29,009 nt of DNA from Alphaproteobacteria bacterium (GCA_900772625.1 CAAHEQ010000074.1:1-29009); one strand, 5' to 3'; counted from the first letter of the stretch, positions 7,185 to 15,565 are shown. A program made the numbers and translations. The notes: generated by a model not told the origin, from the letters alone.

Positions 7185-8947
7185 TTTTTACCTCTTGCAT
7201 TTCCTGTTTGTATTTTCCAAAGCCGCGCATAGGTGCCTTTGTGCTTTAAAAGTTCTTCAGGCGTTCCCTGCTCGACAATTTGTCCTTTGCTCATCACAAT
7301 AATGCGATCCATTTTTTGAAGAGTCGACAATCTGTGTGCAATTGCAATCACTGTTTTGCCACGCATCAAAGATTTCATACTTTGCTGAATGTATTGCTCT
7401 GATTCACTATCCAGTGCGGATGTCGCTTCATCCAAAATTAAAATCGGCGCATTTTTTAAAATAGCTCGTGCCACCGCAATGCGCTGGCGCTGACCGCCCG
7501 AAACTTTGACACCGCGCTCACCAACAAGGCTTTGATAGCCCTCTGGCATTTCACGAATAAACTCGTCTGCATAAGCTTTTTTCGAAGCATCCAAAACTTC
7601 TTGCTGCATTGCATCGGCTCGACCATAAGCTATGTTGTCGAAAATCGTGCGATAAAACAAAGTCGTATCTTGCGGAATTACGGCAACTGCACGATGAAGT
7701 GAATCTTGCGTCACGTCTTTGATGTTTTGCCCATCAATCAACACTGCGCCTTTGTCAACATCGTAAAGTCGCTGAAGCAGGCTGACAAGCGTGCTTTTGC
7801 CGCTTCCTGATACGCCAACGAGTCCGACCTTTTCGTGCGATTTAATTTTTAAATTAAATCCCTCCATAATCTTTTTGCGCGGCGTATATTTAAAGTCAAC
7901 ATCTTTAAACTCGATGACGCCTTTAGTCACTTTTAAAGGCTTAGCATCAATCTTGTCGGCGATTTCGTGCTGGATAGATAAAAGCTTGAGCGAATTTTCC
8001 ATTTCACCCACGCACTTGCTCCAATCAAGCAACGCAAAAACAAAATAACGAAAGGCTTGCATCACCGTGGAAATAAGCATCAACACAAAGACGATATTGC
8101 CCGTTGAAATAAAATCAAAGTACCATAAGAAAATCGACAACATCAACATCGAAATTTGAAATAAACAAACGATGATGTATTGGATTACTCGGGCATTTTC
8201 AACCTTGTGAAAATTAAGCCAAATCGAATGCGCTTCTATGTCCAAATATGGCTTAAGTTTCTTGCGTTCATAGTCCAGCGCGGCAAAGCTTTTAACAAGC
8301 GAATTATTGGCTAAAATATCGATAATTCTTGCCGATGTGCTCGCCCACTTTTCAGCGCGATAGCTCGCAAACTTTTTCAAAGGTTGGTTCGTCTTCCACA
8401 ACACAAAAGCAAACACGCCCGCCCAGAAAATAAACAGCAATCCCAACAGAAAATTAACCCAAAGCAACAATGCCAGAGTAAAGAAAAATGTGATAAAGGG
8501 CGCATAAAAATCCCACAACAACATCATCAACATATGTCCCATTTCTTGCGCCAAGCGATTGACTTTCACGCCAAGCGAACCCGAATGTTGATTATTGAAA
8601 AATTGTGTTGAGTGTTGCGACATATAAACCAGCGCATCACGTTGAGTTTGCACAGTCAAACCTGCTTCGATATTTTGGCACAGGTACATTGAAAAGCGCC
8701 GTACGATATTGTACACAATCAAAATGCCCGCATACAACGCTAAGTAATATCCCGTCAGGTGCAACGCATTTTGTTTGTCGTCCAAGTTTTGTCCCAACAC
8801 ATCGATGATGCACGAAAAAAAATAAGGCGCTAATTTGTCCAAGCCCGAAGAAATTGCAATCGTCAGGAAAATGCCCACAAAGGTCGCTTTAAACGGCTTG
8901 ATTTGTGACAGAAAAAAACGAAAAGCTTTTTGTTCGAATGGTTTCAT
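7181..8947 (-). CDS. ABC exporter, fused membrane and ATPase domains
   Basis: This 588-residue protein is a half-transporter of the type I exporter class (MsbA/multidrug-like). The N-terminal half has about six membrane helices. The ATPase half shows Walker A GVSGSGKST near residues 376-384, the signature VSGGQRQRIAVARA near 481, Walker B PILILDEATSALD near 500 and the H-loop AHRLST near 537. All catalytic residues are present. The start at 8947 follows CAGGAGG; a TTG seven codons earlier lies before that RBS and was rejected. It leads an operon with two CHR transporters coupled by four-base overlaps. The substrate is unknown; lipids, peptides or drugs are all possible. Confidence 0.92.
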   Translation of the reverse strand: MKPFEQKAFRFFLSQIKPFKATFVGIFLTIAISSGLDKLAPYFFSCIIDVLGQNLDDKQNALHLTGYYLALYAGILIVYNIVRRFSMYLCQNIEAGLTVQTQRDALVYMSQHSTQFFNNQHSGSLGVKVNRLAQEMGHMLMMLLWDFYAPFITFFFTLALLLWVNFLLGLLFIFWAGVFAFVLWKTNQPLKKFASYRAEKWASTSARIIDILANNSLVKSFAALDYERKKLKPYLDIEAHSIWLNFHKVENARVIQYIIVCLFQISMLMLSIFLWYFDFISTGNIVFVLMLISTVMQAFRYFVFALLDWSKCVGEMENSLKLLSIQHEIADKIDAKPLKVTKGVIEFKDVDFKYTPRKKIMEGFNLKIKSHEKVGLVGVSGSGKSTLVSLLQRLYDVDKGAVLIDGQNIKDVTQDSLHRAVAVIPQDTTLFYRTIFDNIAYGRADAMQQEVLDASKKAYADEFIREMPEGYQSLVGERGVKVSGGQRQRIAVARAILKNAPILILDEATSALDSESEQYIQQSMKSLMRGKTVIAIAHRLSTLQKMDRIIVMSKGQIVEQGTPEELLKHKGTYARLWKIQTGNARGKK

Positions 8948-9005
8948 TTTGGCCTCCTGAGGCTTCAAAATAGCACCATTTTATATGTGTGTAAAGAAAA
9001 AAGCG

Positions 9006-9033
9006 TTGCCTTTGAACCAAAAGTTGTTATAAT
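9006..9033 (+). promoter_or_regulatory. Promoter of the GT2 gene
   Basis: TTGCCT (9006-9011), a 16-base spacer and a perfect TATAAT (9028-9033) lie about 30 bases before the ATG at 9065. Confidence 0.65.
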
Positions 9034-9064
9034 GCCCTCATCAATTAAAAAGGAGAAAAAATAA

Positions 9065-10048
9065 ATGGCACAAATATCCGTAATCGTTCCGATGTACCGC
9101 GTGGAAAATTATATTAAAGGCTGTCTTAAAAGCTTGCAAAATCAAACGTTCAAGGATTTTGAATGCATTTGCGTGGACGATGGCTCTCCCGATGGCAGTG
9201 CGGCTATTGCAAATTCGATTGCATCAGCAGACGCGCGCTTTATGGTTGTTTCCCAAGCCAATGCAGGCCTTTCAGAGGCGCGCAACGCGGGCGTTAGCAA
9301 AGCCTCTGCTCCCTATGTTTTCTTTTTGGATTCTGATGATTATTTGCACCCGCAAGCGCTGGAGATTTTAATTAAAACACTTAAAAGCAATCAAGTTGAT
9401 GTTGTGAACTGCGCCTTGCAAACAACAAGCCAATTATACAAAAATCAATACGCGATGTATGATATGAACAAAGTGCCCGTCAAAATCATTGACAACCCTT
9501 TGACATACTTTTGTAAAAACAGAAAAATCAAAACGGGTGCGTGCCTCAGACTTTACAAAAAAACGATTCTCGAGCAAGTGCCGTTCATCAAAGGCATTCA
9601 TTTTGAAGACGTCCCATTTACGTGCGTATGCTTTGACAAAATTAAAAAGTTGGCCTTTGTTGATTTGCCACTTTACTATTATTATCAAAACCCCGACAGC
9701 ATTATGCGCAGCACTTTTTCCACCTCTAAGATTGACAGCTATAATCACATCATCCGTTATTTAAATGATTATTTTGAGAAAAACGATTCTCAAAAATTGC
9801 CACTCGTTCGGCAATATGTTTTTAATCAACGCATTAAGATGATGCTGAACCAATGCGTTCGAAAACAGCGCGATAAAGCTCAGCAAGAAGAGCTCTTTGC
9901 CTATGCTCAAAAAGTTGTGACACCTTTGCTGAATGAAGGGCTGATTTCTTTTGCGGGCCTAAAGCTAAAGCATAAAATCACGCTTTATTTGTTGACGCGC
10001 GCGCACAGCTGCAAATGCGCTTTGCGTTTTGCAAGATTGTTCCACTGA
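9065..10048 (+). CDS. Family 2 glycosyltransferase
   Basis: This 327-residue cytoplasmic or membrane-associated enzyme transfers a sugar from a nucleotide-sugar donor, probably to a surface glycan. The N-terminal GT-A fold is clear: ISVIVPMYRVENYI at residues 4-17, VDDGSPDGS near 37-45 and the metal-binding FFLDSDDYL near 89-97. An acceptor-side motif GIHFEDVPF lies near residue 180. The second half is variable, as usual in this family. A good RBS (AAAAAGGAG) precedes the start. The gene has its own promoter and runs into the opposing GT4 gene, so that 84 bases code on both strands. Donor and acceptor are not predictable. Confidence 0.92.
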   Translation: MAQISVIVPMYRVENYIKGCLKSLQNQTFKDFECICVDDGSPDGSAAIANSIASADARFMVVSQANAGLSEARNAGVSKASAPYVFFLDSDDYLHPQALEILIKTLKSNQVDVVNCALQTTSQLYKNQYAMYDMNKVPVKIIDNPLTYFCKNRKIKTGACLRLYKKTILEQVPFIKGIHFEDVPFTCVCFDKIKKLAFVDLPLYYYYQNPDSIMRSTFSTSKIDSYNHIIRYLNDYFEKNDSQKLPLVRQYVFNQRIKMMLNQCVRKQRDKAQQEELFAYAQKVVTPLLNEGLISFAGLKLKHKITLYLLTRAHSCKCALRFARLFH

Positions 10049-11227
10049 ACCACAAAGCCCATCAATCACGCTTGACGCAAAATCCGTGCTATTAAACGTT
10101 TTTGCTTGTGATAAACTTTTGCGCTTCAGATCGGATTTAAGCTTTGGATCATTGTAAAGACGCACCATTACAAGCGCCGTTTCAAGAGGCTCGCACGCTG
10201 AAACATAAAGCGCAGCGTTTTTACTTACTTCTGGCAAGGAAGAATTGTTTGCACTGACAACAGGCGCGCCGCATTGCATAGCCTCCAAAATCGGCAAGCC
10301 AAACCCCTCATAAAGGCTTGGATAAAAGAAAGCCTCTGCGCCCGAATAAAGCGCGGGCATATCTTTATCATCCACAAAACCTGTAAACACTATTTTTCTT
10401 TTATTGTCGTTAGTTATAATGCAAAGCTTATCTTTTTTATCACGCGTGCTGCCCGCCAGCACAAGCGATATATCCTCTGCTCCTGTATAGGATAAAAACA
10501 ACTCAAATGCTTGGATTAAATGCGCAAAATTTTTACGCCGAGAAAAAGCAGAGACCGTCAAAAAATAACGCGGTGTATGAATGTGATATTTTTGCCTAAT
10601 TTTATCAATTTTATTTTTATCTTGAACGGGATGAAAATGCTCATCTGCCGCCAAATAAGAAACAATAATACGCGCAGCGTCAAAATCCGTTCGACAAGCT
10701 AAGAAATCTTTTTTCGTGTTGAGTGAATTAACAAAAACAAGGTTGGCTTGAACACATTTTATCCACTGGCAAAACTTGGTATGAAACTTTGGCGAAACGA
10801 ATTCAGGATACAAAACGGGAATTAAATCATGCACAAACATCGCGGTTTTGATGGGGCTTTTGTACACAACATCTGAAATCGGCGAAAACGGTGAAAAATA
10901 CCAATCATATTGCTTTAATATATGCGTATATTTGGCGCGATAAAAAAGCGTCCACAAACGCGACAAGCATCGCTGAAAACAATTTTTATATTTGGTTGTT
11001 TTGCAAAGCCCTTGCATCATCACAAGCTTTTGGACAAGTTCTGGCCGATTGATGCTTTTAAAATACTCTTTTGCAGAGCCTTTCGCCCGTGTCATACATG
11101 GGTAAACATCAACCCTACTTGACGCTAAAAACGCTTTAAATAAGGCGTCCGCAACACGGAAAACGCCGCTTTTATGAGATTCTAACAAGGCAAGTTGCTC
11201 TATATCATAGAGGACTTTTATCGGCAT
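9965..11227 (-). CDS. Family 4 glycosyltransferase (GT-B fold)
   Basis: This 420-residue glycosyltransferase has a C-terminal GT-B donor-binding domain: YFLTVSAFSRRKNFAHLIQA in the middle, IVFTGFVDDKDMPALYSGAE after it, then FFYPSLYEGFGLPILEAMQC with the E-x7-E motif near residues 306-314. The N-terminal half is the acceptor domain. The start at 11227 follows AGGAGAGGTTA. Its last 28 codons overlap the 3' end of the convergent GT2 gene. Together the two genes suggest synthesis or decoration of a polysaccharide or LPS. A divergent promoter pair separates it from the outer-membrane barrel gene. Sugar specificity cannot be read. Confidence 0.9.
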   Translation of the reverse strand: MPIKVLYDIEQLALLESHKSGVFRVADALFKAFLASSRVDVYPCMTRAKGSAKEYFKSINRPELVQKLVMMQGLCKTTKYKNCFQRCLSRLWTLFYRAKYTHILKQYDWYFSPFSPISDVVYKSPIKTAMFVHDLIPVLYPEFVSPKFHTKFCQWIKCVQANLVFVNSLNTKKDFLACRTDFDAARIIVSYLAADEHFHPVQDKNKIDKIRQKYHIHTPRYFLTVSAFSRRKNFAHLIQAFELFLSYTGAEDISLVLAGSTRDKKDKLCIITNDNKRKIVFTGFVDDKDMPALYSGAEAFFYPSLYEGFGLPILEAMQCGAPVVSANNSSLPEVSKNAALYVSACEPLETALVMVRLYNDPKLKSDLKRKSLSQAKTFNSTDFASSVIDGLCGSVEQSCKTQSAFAAVRARQQIKRDFML

Positions 11228-11300
11228 TAACCTCTCCTATTTTTTCATCTTATTTTGCTTGGCATACGTTCCTTTCTTATTCCTCTATTCATCAAAAGTA

Positions 11301-11329
11301 TATATAAAGCGTGTGAAGAGCTTTTTCAA
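11301..11329 (-). promoter_or_regulatory. Promoter of the GT4 gene
   Basis: On the minus strand TTGAAA and TATATA are separated by 17 bases. The -35 box lies only three bases from the -35 box of the divergent plus-strand promoter. Confidence 0.6.
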
Positions 11330-11332
11330 CTC

Positions 11333-11361
11333 TTGACAACGATATTTATTTTCTTTAAAAT
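11333..11361 (+). promoter_or_regulatory. Promoter of the outer-membrane barrel gene
   Basis: A perfect TTGACA (11333-11338), a 17-base spacer and TAAAAT (11356-11361) precede the ATG at 11383, leaving a very short leader that contains AAAGGAG. Confidence 0.7.
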
Positions 11362-11382
11362 ACCTCATCAAAGGAGTTTTTT

Positions 11383-12159
11383 ATGAAGTTATTTTATTTG
11401 TGTGTGACAAGCGTTCTTTGCTTTTCCATTTCGAATGCCAAAGCGGACGCACTTTTTCACCCTTTTTACATTTCGCCCAAGGGCGTTTTAACAAGCCAAA
11501 CAAACGCAAGCTATAACAAACAGCCTACTAAAGCTTACGGCAAAAAAAGCGATACCTATCGCACGCACGAATTAGCACAAGAGCTAACCTATGGTGTATC
11601 ACCCAAAGTCGCGATTTTGGGACAAATCAGCAACAGCTGGAAAAGACAAACAAGCCTGAGCCAAACAACCGACAAGACGGATGAAAACATCAATTGGGCA
11701 ATCGGCGGCGTATATGATTTTTATCGGCAAAGCAATATGCATCTTCAAGCACGCCTGAAATACCTGCAACGCGAAACGCACCATATGGACGGCGCTTACA
11801 AAGGTTTTTCAGCGCTCGTCAAAGCGGGTTATGATTTTTCATTCATTACCCCCTATATCGGCGCTTTGTTGGAATTGCCAATCGCACAACACAAATATGC
11901 CGACAACAATCCTAAGTATGACGCCTATGGCGCGTTTTATATGCAATTTTTGCCGTTCGCGTTGGACGAACAATTGCATTATTCTTATGACAAAATGGAC
12001 AGCGTCAAAAACTTTTATTTGCGCTCGCAAGCCCATTTTTTATTAACTGAACGCATTGCAATCGGTGGCTTTTTTGACTATTCTTTTTACAAAAGCGCTA
12101 AAGCCAGTCGCAAAGCTCAAGACAAAACTTTTGGCGCAACTATAACATTACAATTTTAA
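11383..12159 (+). CDS. Outer-membrane beta-barrel protein
   Basis: This 258-residue protein has a signal peptide (MKLFYLCVTSVLCFSISNAKA, cleaved near residue 21-23). The rest alternates polar and hydrophobic residues in repeated strands rich in Tyr and Phe (for example YDFSFITPYIGALLEL and IAIGGFFDYSFYKSA). It ends in TITLQF, the terminal Phe being typical of the signal for BAM-mediated insertion. These points support an outer-membrane barrel; no specific porin or autotransporter family is recognised. It has its own promoter and is followed after 20 bases by the flavin-reductase-like gene, so the two may be cotranscribed. Confidence 0.75.
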   Translation: MKLFYLCVTSVLCFSISNAKADALFHPFYISPKGVLTSQTNASYNKQPTKAYGKKSDTYRTHELAQELTYGVSPKVAILGQISNSWKRQTSLSQTTDKTDENINWAIGGVYDFYRQSNMHLQARLKYLQRETHHMDGAYKGFSALVKAGYDFSFITPYIGALLELPIAQHKYADNNPKYDAYGAFYMQFLPFALDEQLHYSYDKMDSVKNFYLRSQAHFLLTERIAIGGFFDYSFYKSAKASRKAQDKTFGATITLQF

Positions 12160-12179
12160 CAAACAAAACGGAGGCCGTT

Positions 12180-12788
12180 ATGGCAAAACAACATTGGAAA
12201 CCAGGCACTTTATTATCCCCTCTTCCGCCAGCGCTCATTTCATCGGGAACAATGGAAAAACCAAACGTAATGACGGCCGCATGGACGGGCATTATCGCGT
12301 CCGACCCAGCAATGACATACGTGTCTATTCGCCCTTCGCGTTATACGCACAAGCTTATTAGCCAACACAAAGAGTTCGTTATCAACTTGCCGACTTTGGA
12401 TATGGCGGACATAACCGATTGGTGTGGCGTCAAATCTGGCGCTGATGTAGACAAATTTGCACTGACGGGCTTGACGGCCGAAAAGTGTGAGCACGTATCA
12501 GCCCCTGCTATTGCGCAATCACCGCTTTCGATTGAATGCCACGTTGTTGAAGTACGGCCTTTTGGCTCGCACGATATGTTCCTTGCCGAGATTTTGGGAG
12601 TTAATATTGACGAGCGTTATATTGATGCTTCGGGCAAGCTGAACTTGGAAAAGGCAGGCATTTTGGCTTATATGCACGGGTATTATTACACTTTGGGTCG
12701 CCAGCTTGGCAAGTTTGGCTATTCGGTGCAAAAAGGACGCCCTACACCATTTGTCGGCAAACAGAACAAAACATTTGTGCGAAAATAA
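12180..12788 (+). CDS. Flavin reductase-like (FMN-binding split-barrel) protein
   Basis: This 202-residue cytoplasmic protein belongs to the flavin-reductase-like / flavoredoxin group. Features of the FMN split barrel are visible: KPGTLLSPLPPALIS at the N-terminus, MTAAWTGIIASDPAMTYVSI near residues 30-50, and EFVINLPT near 63-70. Family members bind FMN and pass electrons to flavins or to partner proteins, in anaerobes often from reduced cofactors. The exact partner is unknown; linkage to the PFOR-derived electron pool is only a guess. A strong RBS (ACGGAGG) precedes the start. The tRNA-Thr promoter begins 10 bases after the stop. Confidence 0.85.
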   Translation: MAKQHWKPGTLLSPLPPALISSGTMEKPNVMTAAWTGIIASDPAMTYVSIRPSRYTHKLISQHKEFVINLPTLDMADITDWCGVKSGADVDKFALTGLTAEKCEHVSAPAIAQSPLSIECHVVEVRPFGSHDMFLAEILGVNIDERYIDASGKLNLEKAGILAYMHGYYYTLGRQLGKFGYSVQKGRPTPFVGKQNKTFVRK

Positions 12789-12798
12789 CATTTTTTGC

Positions 12799-12827
12799 TT
12801 GACAAACGGCGCAATTTTACATAAAAA
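12799..12827 (+). promoter_or_regulatory. tRNA-Thr promoter
   Basis: TTGACA (12799-12804), a 17-base spacer and TAAAAA (12822-12827) predict a start about five bases before the tRNA. Confidence 0.55.
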
Positions 12828-12838
12828 AGATTTATCTT

Positions 12839-12913
12839 GCCGGTGTGGCTCAGTGGTAGAGCGTTCCCTTGGTAAGGGAGAGGTCGAGAGTCCGATTCTC
12901 TCCACCGGCACCA
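12839..12913 (+). tRNA. tRNA-Thr (GGU)
   Basis: The acceptor stem GCCGGTG/CACCGGC, anticodon arm TTCCC-TTGGTAA-GGGAG with anticodon GGT, a T-arm with the slightly unusual loop sequence GTCCGATTC, and an encoded CCA (12911-12913) make a complete 75-base gene. The next gene begins 31 bases downstream and looks compositionally foreign. Confidence 0.95.
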
Positions 12914-12944
12914 GCCCATCCCTTTGAGTTAAAAGGTGTAGTTT

Positions 12945-13796
12945 TTGTCTCAGAAGTTATCTAAGTTAATCATATCCCAAGATTTCTTTCACAAATTGGG
13001 AAAGGTTTTTGCTTGTCCAATCTGTGGACTGCCCTTGATGTTGTCGCAAAATTCGTTAGTGTGTCCAAATAAACACGCTTTTGACTTATCCAGAAAAGGT
13101 TATGTGCGTTTATTGAAAAAAGAACGAGCGCTAAATGATAATTTTTATGATTTCTCACTATTTTCACATCGCCGCTCATTTATTTTAGCTGGATTTTATG
13201 AGTTACTGCACAATAAAATTACGGAAATACTGAAAGAACAAAACGCAAAACTTATTTTAGATTTGGGATGCGGTGAAGGAAGTCATTTACAACCAATTTT
13301 AAGAAACTTAGACAATTGCTTGTGTATCGGTTGTGATTTAGCACCAGATGGGATTCAAATGGCAACCGACTATTTGGATAATAACTATTTACCAATCGTA
13401 GCAGATACGCATCACTTACCTTTTAAAGAAGAGGTATTTGATGCGGTCATAGATATTCTCTCGCCTTTTATCTATCGTGAAGTTTTACGCGTATTAAAAC
13501 ATAATGGCGTATTTATCAAAGTAAGTCCCACATTTTCCTACCTGAAGGAATTAAGATCTTTGTATGGGCTCAACGATTATGAAAAAGAGGAAGATGTTTT
13601 TGATAATTTAAAAAAGCATTTTTCTCATATTCGCAAAGAAACCATTGAACGCAAGTATCCTTTAACACGACAAAATTATGAAGATTTAATTCATATGACG
13701 CCATTAATGCATTATGAACAAAGTAAATCCTTGTCCGCTATAGAGGGCATTACAATTTCGCTCAATATTTATATCATTCGAAAGGAAGAGCAATGA
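12945..13796 (+). CDS. RlmA-like 23S rRNA guanine methyltransferase
   Basis: The 283-residue protein matches the RlmA (RrmA/TlrB) layout. An N-terminal zinc finger has Cys24, Cys27, Cys40 and His44 (CPICGLPL...CPNKHAFD), followed by the family phrase SRKGYVRLL, then a Rossmann methyltransferase domain with the SAM motif LDLGCGEGSHL near residues 105-115. Family members methylate N1 of G745 or G748 in 23S rRNA; the G748 type gives tylosin resistance in some Gram-positives. Which base this one targets is not clear. The likely start is TTG at 12945 behind AAAAGGTG. The DNA is clearly more AT-rich than its neighbours and directly follows a tRNA gene, which suggests acquisition. Confidence 0.8.
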   Translation: MSQKLSKLIISQDFFHKLGKVFACPICGLPLMLSQNSLVCPNKHAFDLSRKGYVRLLKKERALNDNFYDFSLFSHRRSFILAGFYELLHNKITEILKEQNAKLILDLGCGEGSHLQPILRNLDNCLCIGCDLAPDGIQMATDYLDNNYLPIVADTHHLPFKEEVFDAVIDILSPFIYREVLRVLKHNGVFIKVSPTFSYLKELRSLYGLNDYEKEEDVFDNLKKHFSHIRKETIERKYPLTRQNYEDLIHMTPLMHYEQSKSLSAIEGITISLNIYIIRKEEQ

Positions 13797-13841
13797 AGCT
13801 TTCACAGTTTGCACAACTCCTTTTCAAAAGGGTGTTGTGGT

Positions 13842-13919
13842 ATGATGTATAAAAGCGTAAACGATTTCACACAGGCAAATGGCGCGGTGAACAACAATCA
13901 GGCGGGCAGCACAACATAA
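13842..13919 (+). CDS. Possible 25-aa small ORF
   Basis: A short frame starts with two ATGs and encodes MMYKSVNDFTQANGAVNNNQ followed by AGSTT. The RBS is poor (GGTGTTGTGG). It lies in the 126-base gap between the rlmA-like gene and the end of truA, and it is in the same frame as the rlmA-like gene. An imperfect hairpin (CACAAC at 13812-13817 with GTTGTG at 13834-13839) precedes it. It may be a real microprotein, a remnant, or chance. Confidence 0.2.
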   Translation: MMYKSVNDFTQANGAVNNNQAGSTT

Positions 13920-13922
13920 CTT

Positions 13923-14660
13923 TTAATACTCTACGCTTTGGAAATACAGTCCGCAAGCGGGGGCGGTGGGGCCGCCTTTTGTTCTGTCACACGCTTCAAA
14001 GGCTTCTTCAAAATCTTCGTGCGACCAATGATGCAAGCCAACCTCAACCAAAGTACCAACCATATTGCGGACTTGGTGATACAAAAAAGATCGAGCCTTC
14101 ACCACAAAAAATATATAATCGCCACGGCGGGTAATCGTCAGCTCGTCCAAAGTTTTGACGGGACTTTTGGCTTGACAATCCGCCGCTCTGAAAGTCGAAA
14201 AATCGTGTTTTCCGAGCAAGTGCAACGCGCAATGTTGCATCGCTGGCACGTCCAGCGGCAAACCGATTTGCCACACTCGATTTGCGTCAAGAGCGGCTGG
14301 CGCTCTGCGATTCAGCACTTTATAAATATAGCTTCTCTGACGCGCAGAAAAACGCGCGTGAAAATCATCGCTGACTTGTTCAACAGACAGTACCGACACA
14401 GGATACGGCCGCACCAGCGCATTAAAAGAGGCTTGCGCCGCAAAAGTATCTATCGGGCAAGACAAATCGAAATGCGCAACTTGTCCGTATGCGTGTACAC
14501 CTGTATCAGTGCGTCCAGAACCATAGATTTCAACATTTTCCCGCGCGAAAACGGCTAACGCTTTTTCCAACACTTCTTGCACCGAAACGCCGTCCTTTTG
14601 TCTTTGCCAGCCGCAAAAAGGCGTGCCGTCATACTCCACTGTGATTTTATAGCGTGGCAT
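13923..14660 (-). CDS. truA: tRNA pseudouridine(38-40) synthase TruA
   Basis: This 245-residue protein isomerises uridines 38-40 in the tRNA anticodon arm. It begins MPRYKITVEYDGTPFCGWQR, and the catalytic Asp is residue 52 in GSGRTDTGVHAYGQ. Conserved FLYHQVRNMVGTLVEVG appears in the C-terminal half. Length is normal for the bacterial enzyme. Its ATG overlaps the fmt stop by one base (TAATG), so it is translated as the last gene of def-fmt-truA, an order common in alphaproteobacteria. Nothing unusual is seen in the protein. Confidence 0.97.
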   Translation of the reverse strand: MPRYKITVEYDGTPFCGWQRQKDGVSVQEVLEKALAVFARENVEIYGSGRTDTGVHAYGQVAHFDLSCPIDTFAAQASFNALVRPYPVSVLSVEQVSDDFHARFSARQRSYIYKVLNRRAPAALDANRVWQIGLPLDVPAMQHCALHLLGKHDFSTFRAADCQAKSPVKTLDELTITRRGDYIFFVVKARSFLYHQVRNMVGTLVEVGLHHWSHEDFEEAFEACDRTKGGPTAPACGLYFQSVEY

Positions 14661-15565
14661 TATAAGACCTCGCCCGCGTCAATAGGATGCCCACGCAAAA
14701 AGTCGGCTGCTGAAACAGGATTTTTAGCGGGGCGTTGTAATTCTTCAAGCCGCAAAATCGTCCCCAAACCGCACGCAACAGACAACTTATCGTCCAGCAC
14801 TGTACCTGGCTTTTTATCCGTTTGCTCTGCAACAACAGATGCCTTTAAAACCTTTATCGCTTCGCCTTTATAGTTAAAGTAAGCCTTTGGATACGGCGCA
14901 AGTCCCCGCACAAAATTGTGCAAAACGGATGCAGGCTTGTTCCAATCAATCAGGCATCCTTCCTTGGTAATTTTGTGGGCATACGTGACGCCGTCAAATG
15001 GTTGTGGCACAGGCGTTGGCATTTTTTCCAAAACTTTCAAAATCAGCTTTCCTCCGAGCTCGGCCAATTTGTCGTGCAGTTCACCCGCATTCATATCGGG
15101 CGTGATTGTCACGCTTTCGGCGAGCAACATATCCCCCGTATCTAAACCCGCCTCCATTTGCATAATGGTGACACCCGACTTTTCATCGCCCGCCATAATC
15201 GCGCGTTGAATAGGTGCTGCCCCGCGCCAACGCGGCAACAAAGAAGCGTGCACGTTAATGCACCCCATCGGGCACGCATTTAAAATAGGCTGCGGCAAAA
15301 GCAGCCCATAAGCACACACAACAGCGATGTCGGCTTTCAGCATAGAAAACAAGTTTTGCTCAGCCTCGCTTTTCAGCGACACGGGATAGCGCACCATAAT
15401 GCCGTGCTCTTCAGCCAACTTTTGCACAGGCGATGGCGTCAACTTTTGACCACGTCCAGAGGGACGAGGTGGCTGCGTATAAACGCACACAACTTCGTGC
15501 TCGGCAATTAAGTTTTTCAAAACGGGCAAACAAAAATCGGGAGTTCCCATAAAAATCACGCGCAT
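14660..15565 (-). CDS. fmt: Methionyl-tRNA formyltransferase
   Basis: This 301-residue enzyme formylates initiator Met-tRNA using 10-formyl-tetrahydrofolate. The N-terminal domain starts MRVIFMGTPDF. Catalytic residues are visible: Asn104 and His106 in INVHASLLPRWRGAAPIQ and Asp142 in MEAGLDTGDML. The C-terminal tRNA-binding domain follows (NFVRGLAPYPKAYF). Length is typical. The start overlaps the def stop (TGATG) and the stop overlaps the truA start, a tight translationally coupled arrangement. It acts with Def, which removes the formyl group from new proteins. Confidence 0.98.
   Translation of the reverse strand: MRVIFMGTPDFCLPVLKNLIAEHEVVCVYTQPPRPSGRGQKLTPSPVQKLAEEHGIMVRYPVSLKSEAEQNLFSMLKADIAVVCAYGLLLPQPILNACPMGCINVHASLLPRWRGAAPIQRAIMAGDEKSGVTIMQMEAGLDTGDMLLAESVTITPDMNAGELHDKLAELGGKLILKVLEKMPTPVPQPFDGVTYAHKITKEGCLIDWNKPASVLHNFVRGLAPYPKAYFNYKGEAIKVLKASVVAEQTDKKPGTVLDDKLSVACGLGTILRLEELQRPAKNPVSAADFLRGHPIDAGEVL

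Noticed and set aside
8948..8968. TTG start seven codons upstream for the ABC exporter
   Set aside because: The CAGGAGG ribosome-binding site lies between the TTG and the ATG at 8947, so the ATG is the start.
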